NCBI GenBank assembly: GCA_964610205.1
Contig: CAZSVI010000014.1
Location: forward strand, 1 to 40,360
Length of the DNA: 40,360 nucleotides
Direction: 5' to 3'
From: CAZSVI01 sp964610205
GTDB lineage: Bacteria; Bacillota; Clostridia; DSM-8532
The translations under genes were made by a program, and so were the position numbers. Below the pieces are notes generated by a model. It worked only from the letters and a program-made list of their open reading frames with translations, was not told the origin of the DNA and did no database searches. Below, one piece after another: positions 8,244 to 17,737 of this stretch. Each line of letters opens with the position of its first letter. Positions within the stretch are counted from its first letter, which is position 1.

Positions 8244-10490
8244 ATGAAAGAGAACATATGGGAATTTGTTAAAGAAGAATTTGATAGCAGTCTTCCAAGA
8301 ATGACGGCTGTATATATAAAAGAGGAGGATGATTCTTTATACTTCTCTTATCCTGTAGAAGGAGATAAATTAGGTTATTACTTCAGTTTTACCAATAAAA
8401 CCGGGTATGATATTCCGCCAAAATTCCGAATGGATTTTGCAGTATTTGAGTATCCAAGTATTATGAAGGTGCTTCTAAATAACAGGGTGCTATTTGGAAA
8501 ACAGGAATATTATCCTTCTATGATAAAGAGAAGCTTTAGTTATACTAACCTTGGATTATCGGGTACAGAAAGGATGGGACAGAGAAATGCCGGTTCGTTT
8601 ACCTGGCTATTTGACTTAAAATGCATCAGTGAGGTGTTTAAATTTGATAAACAGTTGTTTACTATTCTTTCTTCTGATGAAGAATTTACTTTTGATAAAG
8701 CAGACAATACATTAACAATAAAATTTGAGGATATTAACTACTCTATAACATGTTCCAATATGTCAAAATGCGGTGTTTATCCGGAAGAATTATCTATGAA
8801 AAAGGACTTGAGCGATGGGAACATTACAAGCGGTTTTGCTGCAGGCCATTATCTTGTAATAACTCATGAAATGGATATGCTGCCAGGGGAAAAAACAACT
8901 TTAACTTTCGGACTTAGCAGTATTTCGTCATGTAAATCTATTGAGGCAGCACAAGTAGAAAGTTCCGATCCGGGAGAGGATTATGAAAACGGCATAAGTA
9001 AAAGATGGAATAACTGGTTTACCTCTTTGCCATACATTAAATTTTCCAATGAACTTGAGAAGAAGGCATATTATAAGTGTTGGACGGTAATAAGGAATAA
9101 CTATTATAACCATCCAGATTGGGGCTTTAGTATTACAGAATCACTTCCTGTATACAAAGGTTTGTGGCAGTGGGCAGTACCTTCGATACAATGGCATTCT
9201 GATCAAAATACTGAATATACTTCCCAGTGGTTAAAAAAATGCATTAATATGTTTGTAAAAAACCAAAGGGAGGATGGATATATTACTCATGCTATTTATG
9301 TTGATGAAGACAAGCCTGGTGAAATATGGTCTAAAGGTGTGGGAATAATACAGACGCCTCATCTCCCCTGGGTTGCTATGAGACATTATAATTCAACGGG
9401 GGATATTGAAACTCTAACCTGCTGGTATATTGCTTTTGCAAAGTACTACGATTATATATGCGGAACACGTGACAATAAATTCAAAAAACTTCATCTTTGG
9501 GGAATTGTTACTTCTTTTGATACAGGTCTTGATACTACCAGTGCATTCCATAAGATAACATATGGAGAAAACGGGGTAAAAGAACTATATTGTTACCCTT
9601 CAATATTTGCTGCGGAACGATGCCGTTATGAAATGGCAATGGGTGAAATTGCAGAAATCTTAAAGCAAAATTGCCTGAACAGCGAGAATCAGAAAGAATT
9701 CATTAAGAATATATGGACTAAAGAACAATGGCTGGACGAAGCAGAAAAAACCAGGGAGGCCATGAATTATCATTTGTGGGATTCTGATAAAAAGTGGTAT
9801 GGGGTTCTTCATGAAGATGGTGTACTTGATACAAGAGTTGGTGTAGATGGCATGTTTCCATTGGTTTATCATCTTGTAGAGCCTGATAGAGCTGAAACAA
9901 TGAAAGAAAACTTTGAAAGGCTAATTGGAAATTATGGTATACGTACTGTTGCACCAGGAGAACCCGGATTTAGGGCAGACGTATATTGGAGAGGTGCTGC
10001 ATGGCCAAAATCCTGTTCCCTTGGAATGGAAATTTGCAGATACTATTATCCTGATCTTATGGATAAGACACATAAGTCTATTTTGGAAATGACTTTGCGG
10101 TATCCAAGTATATGGGAATGTTTGAATGCGGAGACAGGAGACCTGGCGCGAAGTGATCATGGATTTTTGTGCACTCCCGGAATGTCTTCTAATGTGGGAG
10201 CAGGAGATATAATCGGAAGTATATGGATGTACCACGGTCTGCCAATGTATGATATGGACATGACACTTCCACTTGTGGAAATGAAAGGGTTTCATTGGAA
10301 AGGTATGTGGATTACTTCTGAAAAGGAAGATGGATATTGGAAGATATTTGCGAATTCTGCTGAAAAAAGCAGCGCAGTAATTCGTTTCGCTGAAACAAGT
10401 ATAGAAAAAGATAGAAGTAATACAAAAGTGCGTAATGTTGAGCTATTCGATGGGAAAGTCGAAAGAATGGAAATTCAGGCGGAGGTATGA
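8244..10490 (+). CDS. MGH1-like (alpha/alpha)6 glycoside hydrolase
   Basis: A 748-residue protein with an N-terminal beta-rich portion (about 1-240) and a C-terminal alpha/alpha-barrel. Barrel signatures are LWQWAVPSIQWHSD at about 307-320 and YWRGAAWPKSCSLGMEICRY from about 581, which match the repeated QW.WD and YWRGPxW patterns of GH63, GH37 and the mannosylglycerate-hydrolase-like (MGH1) clan. There is no signal peptide, so it acts in the cytoplasm, probably on oligosaccharides brought in by the adjacent importer. The start ATG has a modest AGAGGA site about a dozen bases upstream. Exact bond specificity and the catalytic acids cannot be assigned by eye. Confidence 0.72.
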   Translation: MKENIWEFVKEEFDSSLPRMTAVYIKEEDDSLYFSYPVEGDKLGYYFSFTNKTGYDIPPKFRMDFAVFEYPSIMKVLLNNRVLFGKQEYYPSMIKRSFSYTNLGLSGTERMGQRNAGSFTWLFDLKCISEVFKFDKQLFTILSSDEEFTFDKADNTLTIKFEDINYSITCSNMSKCGVYPEELSMKKDLSDGNITSGFAAGHYLVITHEMDMLPGEKTTLTFGLSSISSCKSIEAAQVESSDPGEDYENGISKRWNNWFTSLPYIKFSNELEKKAYYKCWTVIRNNYYNHPDWGFSITESLPVYKGLWQWAVPSIQWHSDQNTEYTSQWLKKCINMFVKNQREDGYITHAIYVDEDKPGEIWSKGVGIIQTPHLPWVAMRHYNSTGDIETLTCWYIAFAKYYDYICGTRDNKFKKLHLWGIVTSFDTGLDTTSAFHKITYGENGVKELYCYPSIFAAERCRYEMAMGEIAEILKQNCLNSENQKEFIKNIWTKEQWLDEAEKTREAMNYHLWDSDKKWYGVLHEDGVLDTRVGVDGMFPLVYHLVEPDRAETMKENFERLIGNYGIRTVAPGEPGFRADVYWRGAAWPKSCSLGMEICRYYYPDLMDKTHKSILEMTLRYPSIWECLNAETGDLARSDHGFLCTPGMSSNVGAGDIIGSIWMYHGLPMYDMDMTLPLVEMKGFHWKGMWITSEKEDGYWKIFANSAEKSSAVIRFAETSIEKDRSNTKVRNVELFDGKVERMEIQAEV

Positions 10491-10544
10491 GGGCCCTGCG
10501 GGTTTTCGAATTGATACATAAAATCCTATGAAGGAGGGATATTT

Positions 10545-12599
10545 GTGAGATGGTGGGAAAAGCCGTTAAGAATTTCAGCGGTTCAGTATAATAACGGAGA
10601 AAACAGTTTCGATATTTTAGAAAATACCGTGGTCCGGGGCTCCTTCAATGCGGAACAGTTGTTTCACCTTATGGCGGAAGGGCACAGGAGCTTTTATGAA
10701 GAGGAACGGGACAGTGAAAAGCTTGATAAGTATCTTGTCGAAGCGCATAAGAATAATATAAGAGAAATTATATATAGTAATATTCATTGCATTGGAAAAA
10801 GGCACAGGGATCAATATCCCGAATGGGTTCAGCTGGACAGGGACGGCGGTGAGCTGAAGGCTTATAATATTGAATATTTTAATTGTATAAACGGAGGCTG
10901 GTTCGATTACTACATTTACAATTTGAAGCTGCTATGCAGGCATGATATTGACGGAATATTCCTTGACGGGCCTGTTATGGCTCAGAACGGCTGTTACTGC
11001 AAAGCCTGTCAGGAAAAATTCCTCAAGCTTCACGGGAAATCTGTTTTTGACGCCTCCGCCGATGAAATGATGCTTTTCAAAGTCGGCTCCGTAACCGAAT
11101 TTATTAAAAAGAGCTATGAAGCAATTAAAGCAATAAATCCGGGGATTTTGCTATACCTGAACAATTCTGCATTAAGAGCAGACGTGACGGGAAACAATAC
11201 AAGGAAAGTCGAACCCTATGTAGATATGATCGGTGCGGAAGGCGGATTTTTATGGACAGACAGGAATCAGACCCTCTGGTCTGCCGACTCTATGGCCAGA
11301 TTCATCGAAAATCAGGCTATGGGCAAGCCGACAGTTATCTTTTTTGCAGGTGATCACAAGCCGCATTCCTTTTTTATGCATACGGCTGCGGAAACAAAAA
11401 TAGTATATGCCCAATCCATTGCTAATGGATCAAGCGTCTGGTACGGAATACACGGGCCTACCCGGATGCTGGACAGCTCCGCCGGGAAAGCTGCCATAGA
11501 GATGAATGAATTCCATACTGCAAATGAGCAGTACTATCATAAAGCAAGACCCTGTTCAAAGGTAGCTCTTATGTGGTCTATGGACAGTGCCAACTATTAT
11601 TCGTCAAGCGTCGCTGTGACAGACTTTACGCAGTCACAGCAGCAGATCGGCACTGCCGGGAGAAAAGGCAATCATTCCAAAGCTTTTATGGGTTTCTATG
11701 AGATGCTGGCAAGGTCCCATATCCAGTTTGAAATTATTGATGAATATAATATAAAAGATGATTCTATAAACAAATACGATCTCGTTATTTTGCCTACCTG
11801 CGGATGTATGTGCGATGAAACGGCAAAGAGCATAAGAAACTATGTAAAAAAAGGCGGAAATATTATATCAACGTACGACACAGGCTTTTATAAGCAGAAA
11901 GGCCTGTATGCCGGTACTGATTTGCTGGGTGACGTCCTTGGGATTGAAGCGGCGGAGAATATTGTAGAATATAGTATACCCGGCACACACTACCAGCGCC
12001 TTAAAAAGGACCATTGGTGCTCCGAGGGCTTAGACGCCTGCCTGATTCCGGCTCCTGTCCTGGCGGTAAGAACCAGGCCGTCACAAGAAACTGAAGTCAT
12101 ATCTGACTATCTGGAGCCTATGGCGGGAAGATATGCTGCATTACCCGAGGAAGGCTATCCCGGAATGATAATCAACTCGTACGGCAACGGTACAAGCCTC
12201 TATATTGCGGGTACTTTGGGTGAATATTACAATGAAAAAACACATCCTGTTCTGAGACAGCTTGTTGAAAATGCAGTCCGCAAGCTTTCATCCCCACTGC
12301 TTGATTCCGACACGATGGGCAGCGTTGAATTTGTCCTGAGAAATCAGAATATTGAAGGTACAAAGAGCAAAAGCAAAAGATATATCCTGCATATAATTAA
12401 CATGACAGGCGATATGGGACGCCCTATTGAAAAAATTGCACCGGTTCATGATATCAATGTTACATTAAATCTGGATATAAAGGTATCTGCAATATCAAAA
12501 ATTACCGGAGACGGCAAAGTTACCTTTACACAGCAAGGTAATGAAACCAAAATCACCATCCCAAGACTTGTTGATTATGATGTTCTGATAATAGAATAA
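10545..12599 (+). CDS. GHL6-type putative glycoside hydrolase with trimerisation-like domain
   Basis: A 684-residue cytoplasmic protein. The N-terminal half resembles the hypothetical glycosyl hydrolase 6 TIM barrel: a strand-end GIFLDGP at about 137-143 followed by a Cys-rich CYCKACQEKF. The middle (about 411-447, KYDLVILPTCGCMCDETA followed by GGNIISTYDTG) looks like the beta-galactosidase trimerisation, glutamine-amidotransferase-like fold of GH42-related enzymes. A beta-sandwich tail follows. The start is GTG 10545, set by AAGGAGGG at good spacing, 54 bases after the MGH1-like gene, so the two hydrolases are probably co-translated. It likely cleaves a product of its neighbour; activity has to be regarded as predicted only. 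Confidence 0.7.
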   Translation: MRWWEKPLRISAVQYNNGENSFDILENTVVRGSFNAEQLFHLMAEGHRSFYEEERDSEKLDKYLVEAHKNNIREIIYSNIHCIGKRHRDQYPEWVQLDRDGGELKAYNIEYFNCINGGWFDYYIYNLKLLCRHDIDGIFLDGPVMAQNGCYCKACQEKFLKLHGKSVFDASADEMMLFKVGSVTEFIKKSYEAIKAINPGILLYLNNSALRADVTGNNTRKVEPYVDMIGAEGGFLWTDRNQTLWSADSMARFIENQAMGKPTVIFFAGDHKPHSFFMHTAAETKIVYAQSIANGSSVWYGIHGPTRMLDSSAGKAAIEMNEFHTANEQYYHKARPCSKVALMWSMDSANYYSSSVAVTDFTQSQQQIGTAGRKGNHSKAFMGFYEMLARSHIQFEIIDEYNIKDDSINKYDLVILPTCGCMCDETAKSIRNYVKKGGNIISTYDTGFYKQKGLYAGTDLLGDVLGIEAAENIVEYSIPGTHYQRLKKDHWCSEGLDACLIPAPVLAVRTRPSQETEVISDYLEPMAGRYAALPEEGYPGMIINSYGNGTSLYIAGTLGEYYNEKTHPVLRQLVENAVRKLSSPLLDSDTMGSVEFVLRNQNIEGTKSKSKRYILHIINMTGDMGRPIEKIAPVHDINVTLNLDIKVSAISKITGDGKVTFTQQGNETKITIPRLVDYDVLIIE

Positions 12600-12698
12600 T
12601 TAGTTATTTACTCAACTTTCCCGCCCTCGGTATTTCCACTCAGCCGGTCTCCTCACTACAAGATCAAGACGGATGAAAGAGTCATGCGATGCAATGAT

Positions 12699-13589
12699 TC
12701 ATCTCAGCAGACGGGATTTGACGGATTTTGAATATTGCGTCGGAGACATGGATGTATATTGCTTAAATGCTGTTGAAAAATGCTGAGTCGAGCTATATTT
12801 CAGAAGAGTGGCAATTTCACTGAAAGAATACGTATTATCACTGATCAGCTTCTTCGCTTCATCGATTTTGATTTTATTAAAATAGTTGATAATGCCGCAG
12901 CCTACATGTTTCTTAAAGACTTTCTCAATATAGCTTTTTGAGAAAGAAAGCGTGTAACATAATTCTTTCAGATAAACTTTTTCATAGATGCGGTCATATA
13001 ACAAGGAAATGACTTTATCAACCAGTACTCTCTCGTTACAATTATTCGGTATAATCGTTTCTTTATATTCATATGTGTTCTCGGTATTTTTGCGTAGGAT
13101 ATGGATCAACAAATGTTCCAAATGGTTTTTTATCAGTTGCTCCGCTCCTAGGCGCTGATTCTGTTTTCTGATTAGCCGGGCCTGAAATATACGGTCAAAA
13201 GGTCCTTGAAATGCGACTTTTCCCTCTCTGAATATTTCGGCCATTATTTCTTTTTCGTCGTCGTCAAGCGTCATTATTTTATCTTCAAAGAATTTTGCAC
13301 TTTCATCCAGGCACTCATAGCTGATGATGAAAGCGCTGGCAAAAATGCCGAGAGCCAGAATGTTGTGTACCTGGTTGGGTTTGTGAAATATAATTTCCCC
13401 CTGTTTCAATATATGGCTTGTATCATCGGCTACAATCTCAATTTCACCGCAATCGGAATAAACCAGTTCCCAGAAATCATGGGTCTCCTTGTAACCTTTG
13501 AAGTCCTTGACATATTCATAATAATGCAGCGAAACAATCTTATCAATATTAATAATCCTGTTAAGTTTGGTTTTTACATAATTTTGCAT
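12699..13589 (-). CDS. AraC-family regulator with cupin sensor domain
   Basis: A 296-residue soluble regulator. Residues 1-150 form a cupin-like ligand domain (HKPNQVHNILAL with the HxxH-type pattern) and about 195-290 form the tandem helix-turn-helix (FSKSYIEKVFKKHVGCG and YSSTQHFSTAFKQYTSMSP). It has no membrane helix, so it senses an intracellular sugar or sugar acid. It lies downstream of, and in the same direction as, the DUF4127 and Gfo/Idh/MocA genes, after a 277-base gap that could hold its own promoter. Its stop faces the end of the GHL6 gene 99 bases away. The ribosome site before the ATG is weak. Confidence 0.87.
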   Translation of the reverse strand: MQNYVKTKLNRIINIDKIVSLHYYEYVKDFKGYKETHDFWELVYSDCGEIEIVADDTSHILKQGEIIFHKPNQVHNILALGIFASAFIISYECLDESAKFFEDKIMTLDDDEKEIMAEIFREGKVAFQGPFDRIFQARLIRKQNQRLGAEQLIKNHLEHLLIHILRKNTENTYEYKETIIPNNCNERVLVDKVISLLYDRIYEKVYLKELCYTLSFSKSYIEKVFKKHVGCGIINYFNKIKIDEAKKLISDNTYSFSEIATLLKYSSTQHFSTAFKQYTSMSPTQYSKSVKSRLLR

Positions 13590-13684
13590 AATATGATGCG
13601 TCCCAATTTAAGGATGATATATCTTTTTTTTTATTCTAACATATATTCTACCGGTTCTACTACTTAATAATTTGACTGGTGCAA

Positions 13685-13711
13685 AACTCTAACCATAAAA
13701 CGGTAAGAGTT
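13685..13711. repeat. Small inverted repeat upstream of cupin-AraC gene
   Basis: AACTCTAACC and GGTAAGAGTT pair at nine of ten positions around a seven-base loop. It lies in the 277-base spacer between the DUF4127 stop and the AraC start, about 100 bases before the AraC start on the - strand. It could be an operator half-site pair or the DUF4127 transcript end. Nothing else recognisable was seen in this spacer. Confidence 0.3.
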
Positions 13712-13866
13712 ATGCAGAAAGTCCAAGTTGATTAATTATAAACTGCGGTAATATCAAGCACGAAATGACTCAATCGGATGGTTATGTCTTACATTTTGTA
13801 TTTACCGGTAATTTTTTACTTCGTTTTTGCACAAGTCAAGTAATATATAAAATACTAACTAATCTC

Positions 13867-15399
13867 TTACTGAATGACATTGACTCGGATACCAACCTCA
13901 AACATTCTGGCCCAAGGCAAATAGCAATCTTCAATGACAACTTTATTGCCCTCAATACATAAATGATCATTGGCAAATCTCTTCAATTCCTCAGATACCA
14001 TTTGGGCAGCCTGTCCTCTTTGCCCGTCTGTCTTTCTATAATTCATGCCAAGAGCTTCCGCTTCTTTTGCTACGTTTCTTCTCACATATACGCAGAAACC
14101 AATATCCTCTAAATAACGTAGCGCTAAAAACTTTAGATGTGCTTTTGAATCGCCACAAATATCATGAATCATACCCATAGGTATACATGTGCCTAGAGAA
14201 TTTGATGAAGTATTCCATCCTGCATATCCTGACAGTTTATATAATAATCCTTTCTGCTTTATCATACTAAACAATAATGGATCTCCCCCATTCGCATAAG
14301 CAATATCTCCGATGACTACTTTTTTGCCTAGCGAATGAATAACATAGTGCGCAAATTCAATGATTTCTACTACATTTCTGCACGCATCGTATTCTATGCT
14401 TGGGGAAAGCCCCTCTTTATATTTGACAATGCTTAAATGATCTTTCATATTATCAGATGGGATATTTATCAATAAAACAATATCTGATTCCGCAACACTA
14501 CTTACACACAATCCTCCTGCTGCAAGCACCTGATACTTTATGGATTCACTCACTATTCTGTCTTCATATAACGGAACAACCCCTTGGCCCGTACCACTGG
14601 CATACTTAACATAAACCAAAGGGATACAATCCATTGATTTATTTATATATCTGGTTATCAAAGTATTTGCTACGGCATCCGCATCCGGATACATATAGAC
14701 CTTTAGATTCATGTTAAGATCATTTATACGCTGTCTGATCACTTGTTGGTCTTTAGCAGTCAGCCCATATAACGATGCGTCGTCTTGCGGAATAATGACA
14801 AAATCAAATATACCTTCTGCCGCTAATTCAACAACTCTTTTATTAACTTCTAAATTCTTTTTACGCCTCGTCAGATAATCATCTAAATACTCTTTTTTCA
14901 ATGTATTATGTATGTTTTTTAATTCCTCAATATCTTCATCCGATGCGATTCCCAATTCAATCAAATGGTTAATAACACCGTATCGGTGAATCTCATGTCC
15001 GCATGTTTCATAATAATCAGGCTCCTCGTCAGAGCTGGAATATTTGGGATTTCTCATTATGAGACTGAATGCATAAATCTTTATATTTGGATTGATTTCC
15101 TTTAGCTTTTTAACATTATTTAATCTTAAAATTAACTTTTCAAATTCAAAGAAATGCAACCTGGATGGAACAATGCCCGAGTATAAAAGTGTATCGATTG
15201 AAATAACCGCAGCATGACAATTTTTTACATGATCAATAAGCCACACCCATATTTTATCCATGTCTCCGGGTATCTTCTTTTTCCCCAATATATCTCGAGG
15301 GGGAACTACTACCTCATACTCTGTCTCATCAGTCAGCATCTGAGGAAAATCATAATTGCATGGTCTTTCATCCAAAGGAATCAAAATAATTTTTTTCAT
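13867..15399 (-). CDS. DUF4127 family protein
   Basis: A 510-residue protein that opens with KKIILIPLDERPCNYDFP, the diagnostic start of the DUF4127 family. The family is widespread in Firmicutes sugar loci and has no established biochemical role. Visible landmarks are RxHFFEFEKL near residue 82, the acidic PQDDASLYGLTAKDQ near 205, and GDIAYANGGDPLL near 368. It has no signal peptide or membrane segment. It is 44 bases downstream of a Gfo/Idh/MocA oxidoreductase, consistent with one operon. The many conserved Asp, His and Asn residues would suit a metal- or sugar-binding enzyme, but that is inference. The ribosome site is weak, so translation may depend on the upstream gene. Confidence 0.85.
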   Translation of the reverse strand: MKKIILIPLDERPCNYDFPQMLTDETEYEVVVPPRDILGKKKIPGDMDKIWVWLIDHVKNCHAAVISIDTLLYSGIVPSRLHFFEFEKLILRLNNVKKLKEINPNIKIYAFSLIMRNPKYSSSDEEPDYYETCGHEIHRYGVINHLIELGIASDEDIEELKNIHNTLKKEYLDDYLTRRKKNLEVNKRVVELAAEGIFDFVIIPQDDASLYGLTAKDQQVIRQRINDLNMNLKVYMYPDADAVANTLITRYINKSMDCIPLVYVKYASGTGQGVVPLYEDRIVSESIKYQVLAAGGLCVSSVAESDIVLLINIPSDNMKDHLSIVKYKEGLSPSIEYDACRNVVEIIEFAHYVIHSLGKKVVIGDIAYANGGDPLLFSMIKQKGLLYKLSGYAGWNTSSNSLGTCIPMGMIHDICGDSKAHLKFLALRYLEDIGFCVYVRRNVAKEAEALGMNYRKTDGQRGQAAQMVSEELKRFANDHLCIEGNKVVIEDCYLPWARMFEVGIRVNVIQ

Positions 15400-15443
15400 T
15401 TTCTGTATACTTTCATGAATTTTAATTTTCCTTATTCATTTCC

Positions 15444-16472
15444 TTAATATGTAACCTCCACCGGCATTCTCTTTTCTGCCGATTCCATGATTGCCAATAT
15501 CGCAAGCGACGTGTTGGCTGCATCGTATACAGTTACCGGAAACTCGCTGCCGCTTATTATACAATCGACAAAATGACGGATACTTTCAAAAGCAAATCCC
15601 TTGGGCGCTCCAAATATTTTATTCTGCACGATGATGTCAGGAACAGTCACTTGATTATCCGTATACATCTGTATTAAGTTATGATTGCTCGCGTCAATGC
15701 TGATCATCCCTTTTGTCCCAAGTAGATTGAATTTGATATCATTCAGACACGGGTTGGCGTTTGGCGTGATCCAGCCATTTTCCATCTGCGCAATACCGCC
15801 TTTCTTAAACTCGATCGTGGTTAGGTATTCATCGGCCGTGTCGACGCCCTGCTGCCTCAAAACCCCTTCCCTGCTGACACAGTAAACGCGCGCTACTTCA
15901 TCATCGAAGAACCACCTGAGCGTATCCAGGCTGTGACTGCCCAAAAACCAGAGTATTGATGATTTAGCGGCCCATGGAAGCATATCCGTCGCCACCCGCT
16001 TTACGTCATTCAAGCGGAAGTACGCGCTGTACGGCTCACCCAAATCACCTCTTTCCACAGCTTGATGCGCCGCATTAAACGGAGGACTCCAACGGTTGTG
16101 CAGATCGACCATTGCGCGTATCTTGTTTTTCTCTATGGCTTCCAGCATCCTCTTCACATCTTGGGCAGTGGTTGCCAGCGGTTTTTCAATCAGTATATCC
16201 TTTTTGTGGTTCGCTGCCGAAATAGCGATATCCGCATGTGCAAAGTCCGGTGTCACAATCGCAACCGCATCGCAATTTGACTCATCAAACATCTTGTTAT
16301 AATCGTTGTATACGCTGCTGATACCATATTTATCCGCTATTGCTTTGGCTTTACCATAGTCCTGATCACATATGGAAACCACTTCTGCAAACGGGTGATT
16401 TTGATAAATCCTGATATGATTTTCTCCCCAAGTCCCCAATCCTACAATTGTCATTTTTAATTTCGTGTTCAT
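15444..16472 (-). CDS. Gfo/Idh/MocA family NAD(P)-dependent oxidoreductase
   Basis: A 342-residue dehydrogenase. The N-terminal Rossmann domain reads MTIVGLGTWGENHIRIYQNH (GxGxxG) and is followed by the family EKPLA motif (DILIEKPLATTAQDV, about residues 95-109), in which the Lys helps bind sugar and cofactor. The C-terminal alpha/beta domain is complete. Members oxidise or reduce sugars and cyclitols at a ring carbon. It appears to be the first gene of the - strand unit with DUF4127 and the cupin-AraC regulator. Two possible starts (16472 and seven codons inside) exist; the purine-rich GGAAGAGAG upstream favours the longer form. Confidence 0.9.
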   Translation of the reverse strand: MNTKLKMTIVGLGTWGENHIRIYQNHPFAEVVSICDQDYGKAKAIADKYGISSVYNDYNKMFDESNCDAVAIVTPDFAHADIAISAANHKKDILIEKPLATTAQDVKRMLEAIEKNKIRAMVDLHNRWSPPFNAAHQAVERGDLGEPYSAYFRLNDVKRVATDMLPWAAKSSILWFLGSHSLDTLRWFFDDEVARVYCVSREGVLRQQGVDTADEYLTTIEFKKGGIAQMENGWITPNANPCLNDIKFNLLGTKGMISIDASNHNLIQMYTDNQVTVPDIIVQNKIFGAPKGFAFESIRHFVDCIISGSEFPVTVYDAANTSLAILAIMESAEKRMPVEVTY

Positions 16473-16939
16473 CTTTTATGCTCTCTTCCAGTCATTAATC
16501 TTTGTTTGTCCGCGTTTTACAGGCTATGAATCATGTTCCGCCTGCCGCCGAAATACCCGCAATGTCCCATACCACTTTAATTCCTGTCAATCGGTTTACT
16601 GGTACCAGCACTTTCCGGTACTGCTTCGATCCGCAACCGGAAATCATATAAATCATTAAAATCATGCGCTACGAGATCACAAACAATTTATTAGAATTAG
16701 AATACAATAGTTTAAGCTGAAAGTATATATATGATCGTATTCAATGTGTATAGAATCGTATTCATTATTCTCTATTGTTATGGATAATTAAGTAGTAGAA
16801 CCATCACAGGTTATTACGTGGACGAGTCGATAAGGAGAAGCTTGGGCGACGCATGGTGCTATGAATACAAATTGAAGGATACAGGAATCATGGCAAGCCC
16901 GGTGATAGAAGTTTATGGATAAAGCTGACTCAAGCCATT

Positions 16940-17124
16940 GCGCTCGGCACCATCCGCTGTTACAGTAGGATATGTTTGCTATTTGTGCTATAGGCTGTGT
17001 AAATGAACGCACATACTGAATAAATGCCTGTATGTCTCCCACGGCAATAGTTCTCTTTATTGCAAGCCAGCCCCCGAGAACGCAAACCGCCACATACCCC
17101 AGATTGCCTACGAGAGCATTATGG
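16940..17124 (-). pseudogene. Fragment of an ABC exporter transmembrane domain
   Basis: Translated on the - strand, 17124 down to about 16990 gives GNLGYVAVCVLGGWLAI, then VGDIQAFIQYVRSFTQPIAQ and IANIS. This is the end of the transmembrane domain of MdlB/YheH-type ABC exporters (GxLxxFxxYxxxFxxPxxxIxNI). After IANIS the frame breaks; one base away the reading continues as PTVTADGAER, matching the family's TxAAAERV. The nucleotide-binding domain and the N-terminal helices are missing. It is a short, frameshifted remnant. Confidence 0.6.
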
Positions 17125-17296
17125 GATCGTTATCCTTTAATTGAATTTAATACATTTTTATAGTCTTAAAAAGAATTATTAGGGATTATATGCAAATTCA
17201 TTTTAAATTTAATATAAATTGCTTAGAAAGTCTGTTTATTCAAAACTTTTTAAGCATTTTTACTGACATCATGCGTTATCTTCTTAAGTTACAGCA

Positions 17297-17480
17297 TTAG
17301 TCCACAGGCAATGACGGCAAATCAATTTCCATCAGACCGATACACTCTTAAAAAGTCGGATCGGTGCCTACATATATCATGGGTAAAATGAAAAATTCTG
17401 GTTTGGCTGCGCAGAGGATACAAAGGTTGTATCCGGAATACCAACCGTTATTGTTGGCGTAGCTTCATCACATCCTTTCA
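17297..17480 (-). pseudogene. Fragment of a DNRLRE/CBM96-like surface-protein domain
   Basis: The - strand reads TPTITVGIPDTTFVSSAQPN then QNFSFYP, followed after a frame change by MIYVGTDPTF, a stop, and GLMEIDLPSLPVD. This follows the DNRLRE pattern: DTYVSSxxPNxNFG, then LYVGTDPTxG, then LxKFDLSSLP. The domain occurs in large secreted, often carbohydrate-binding, proteins of cellulolytic clostridia. The frameshift and stop show that it is not expressed as such. No start or anchoring region remains. Confidence 0.5.
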
Positions 17481-17586
17481 TAAATCAGGCATCAGGCATA
17501 TCTTAAAATTAGATAACCTGTATTGCCATATATATACATAATATTCCGTTACCCGAAAAAAATTACGTAAAGTGCTTTGATATTTT

Positions 17587-17622
17587 TTATAACAACGTAA
17601 GCAATTGCTTCCGTTGCTATAA
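17587..17622. repeat. 36-nt near-perfect palindrome (dispersed repeat, copy 2)
   Basis: The sequence is symmetrical about 17604/17605 with 16 of 18 base pairs; the central AAGCAATTGCTT is perfect. It is flanked by T-runs on the left and A-runs on the right, so it resembles a bidirectional terminator. Its left half recurs at 139-160 (21 of 22 bases). It lies about 115 bases before gmd. It may terminate transcription arriving from the debris region, or be a small REP-like element. Confidence 0.6.
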
Positions 17623-17737
17623 AAATTTTATGTAAATGTAACACTACATAATTCTTATGCATATGATTGTATCAGGACCGTATTTATACAAGCTGTATGG
17701 ATGAATGAAGAAAATTTGATTTTTAGGAGAGTATCGA

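Larger units (their letters stand above)
16473..17737. other. Long non-coding stretch with gene debris
   Basis: This 1.27-kb stretch separates two oppositely oriented operons and holds no intact gene. I can recognise an ABC-transporter fragment (16940-17124) and a DNRLRE-type fragment (17297-17480), both on the - strand and both interrupted. Two other short frames have protein-like composition but no identity: 16531-16647 (-) encoding 38 residues that include YRKVLVPVNRLTGIKVVWD, and 16786-16922 (+) including TITGYYVDESIRR. The last 250 bases contain a 36-nt palindrome and the probable gmd promoter. The pattern is that of a decayed accessory segment. Confidence 0.6.

Noticed and set aside
13652..16802. 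Sixteen identical bases (ATTAAGTAGTAGAACC) near 13652 on the - strand and near 16787 on the + strand
   Set aside because: A single 16-base match in 40 kb of AT-rich DNA is expected by chance, and the flanks do not align.
16788..17093. 101-residue continuous frame as an intact gene
   Set aside because: Only its first half matches an ABC exporter; the rest is out of frame with the family, so it is recorded as a remnant.
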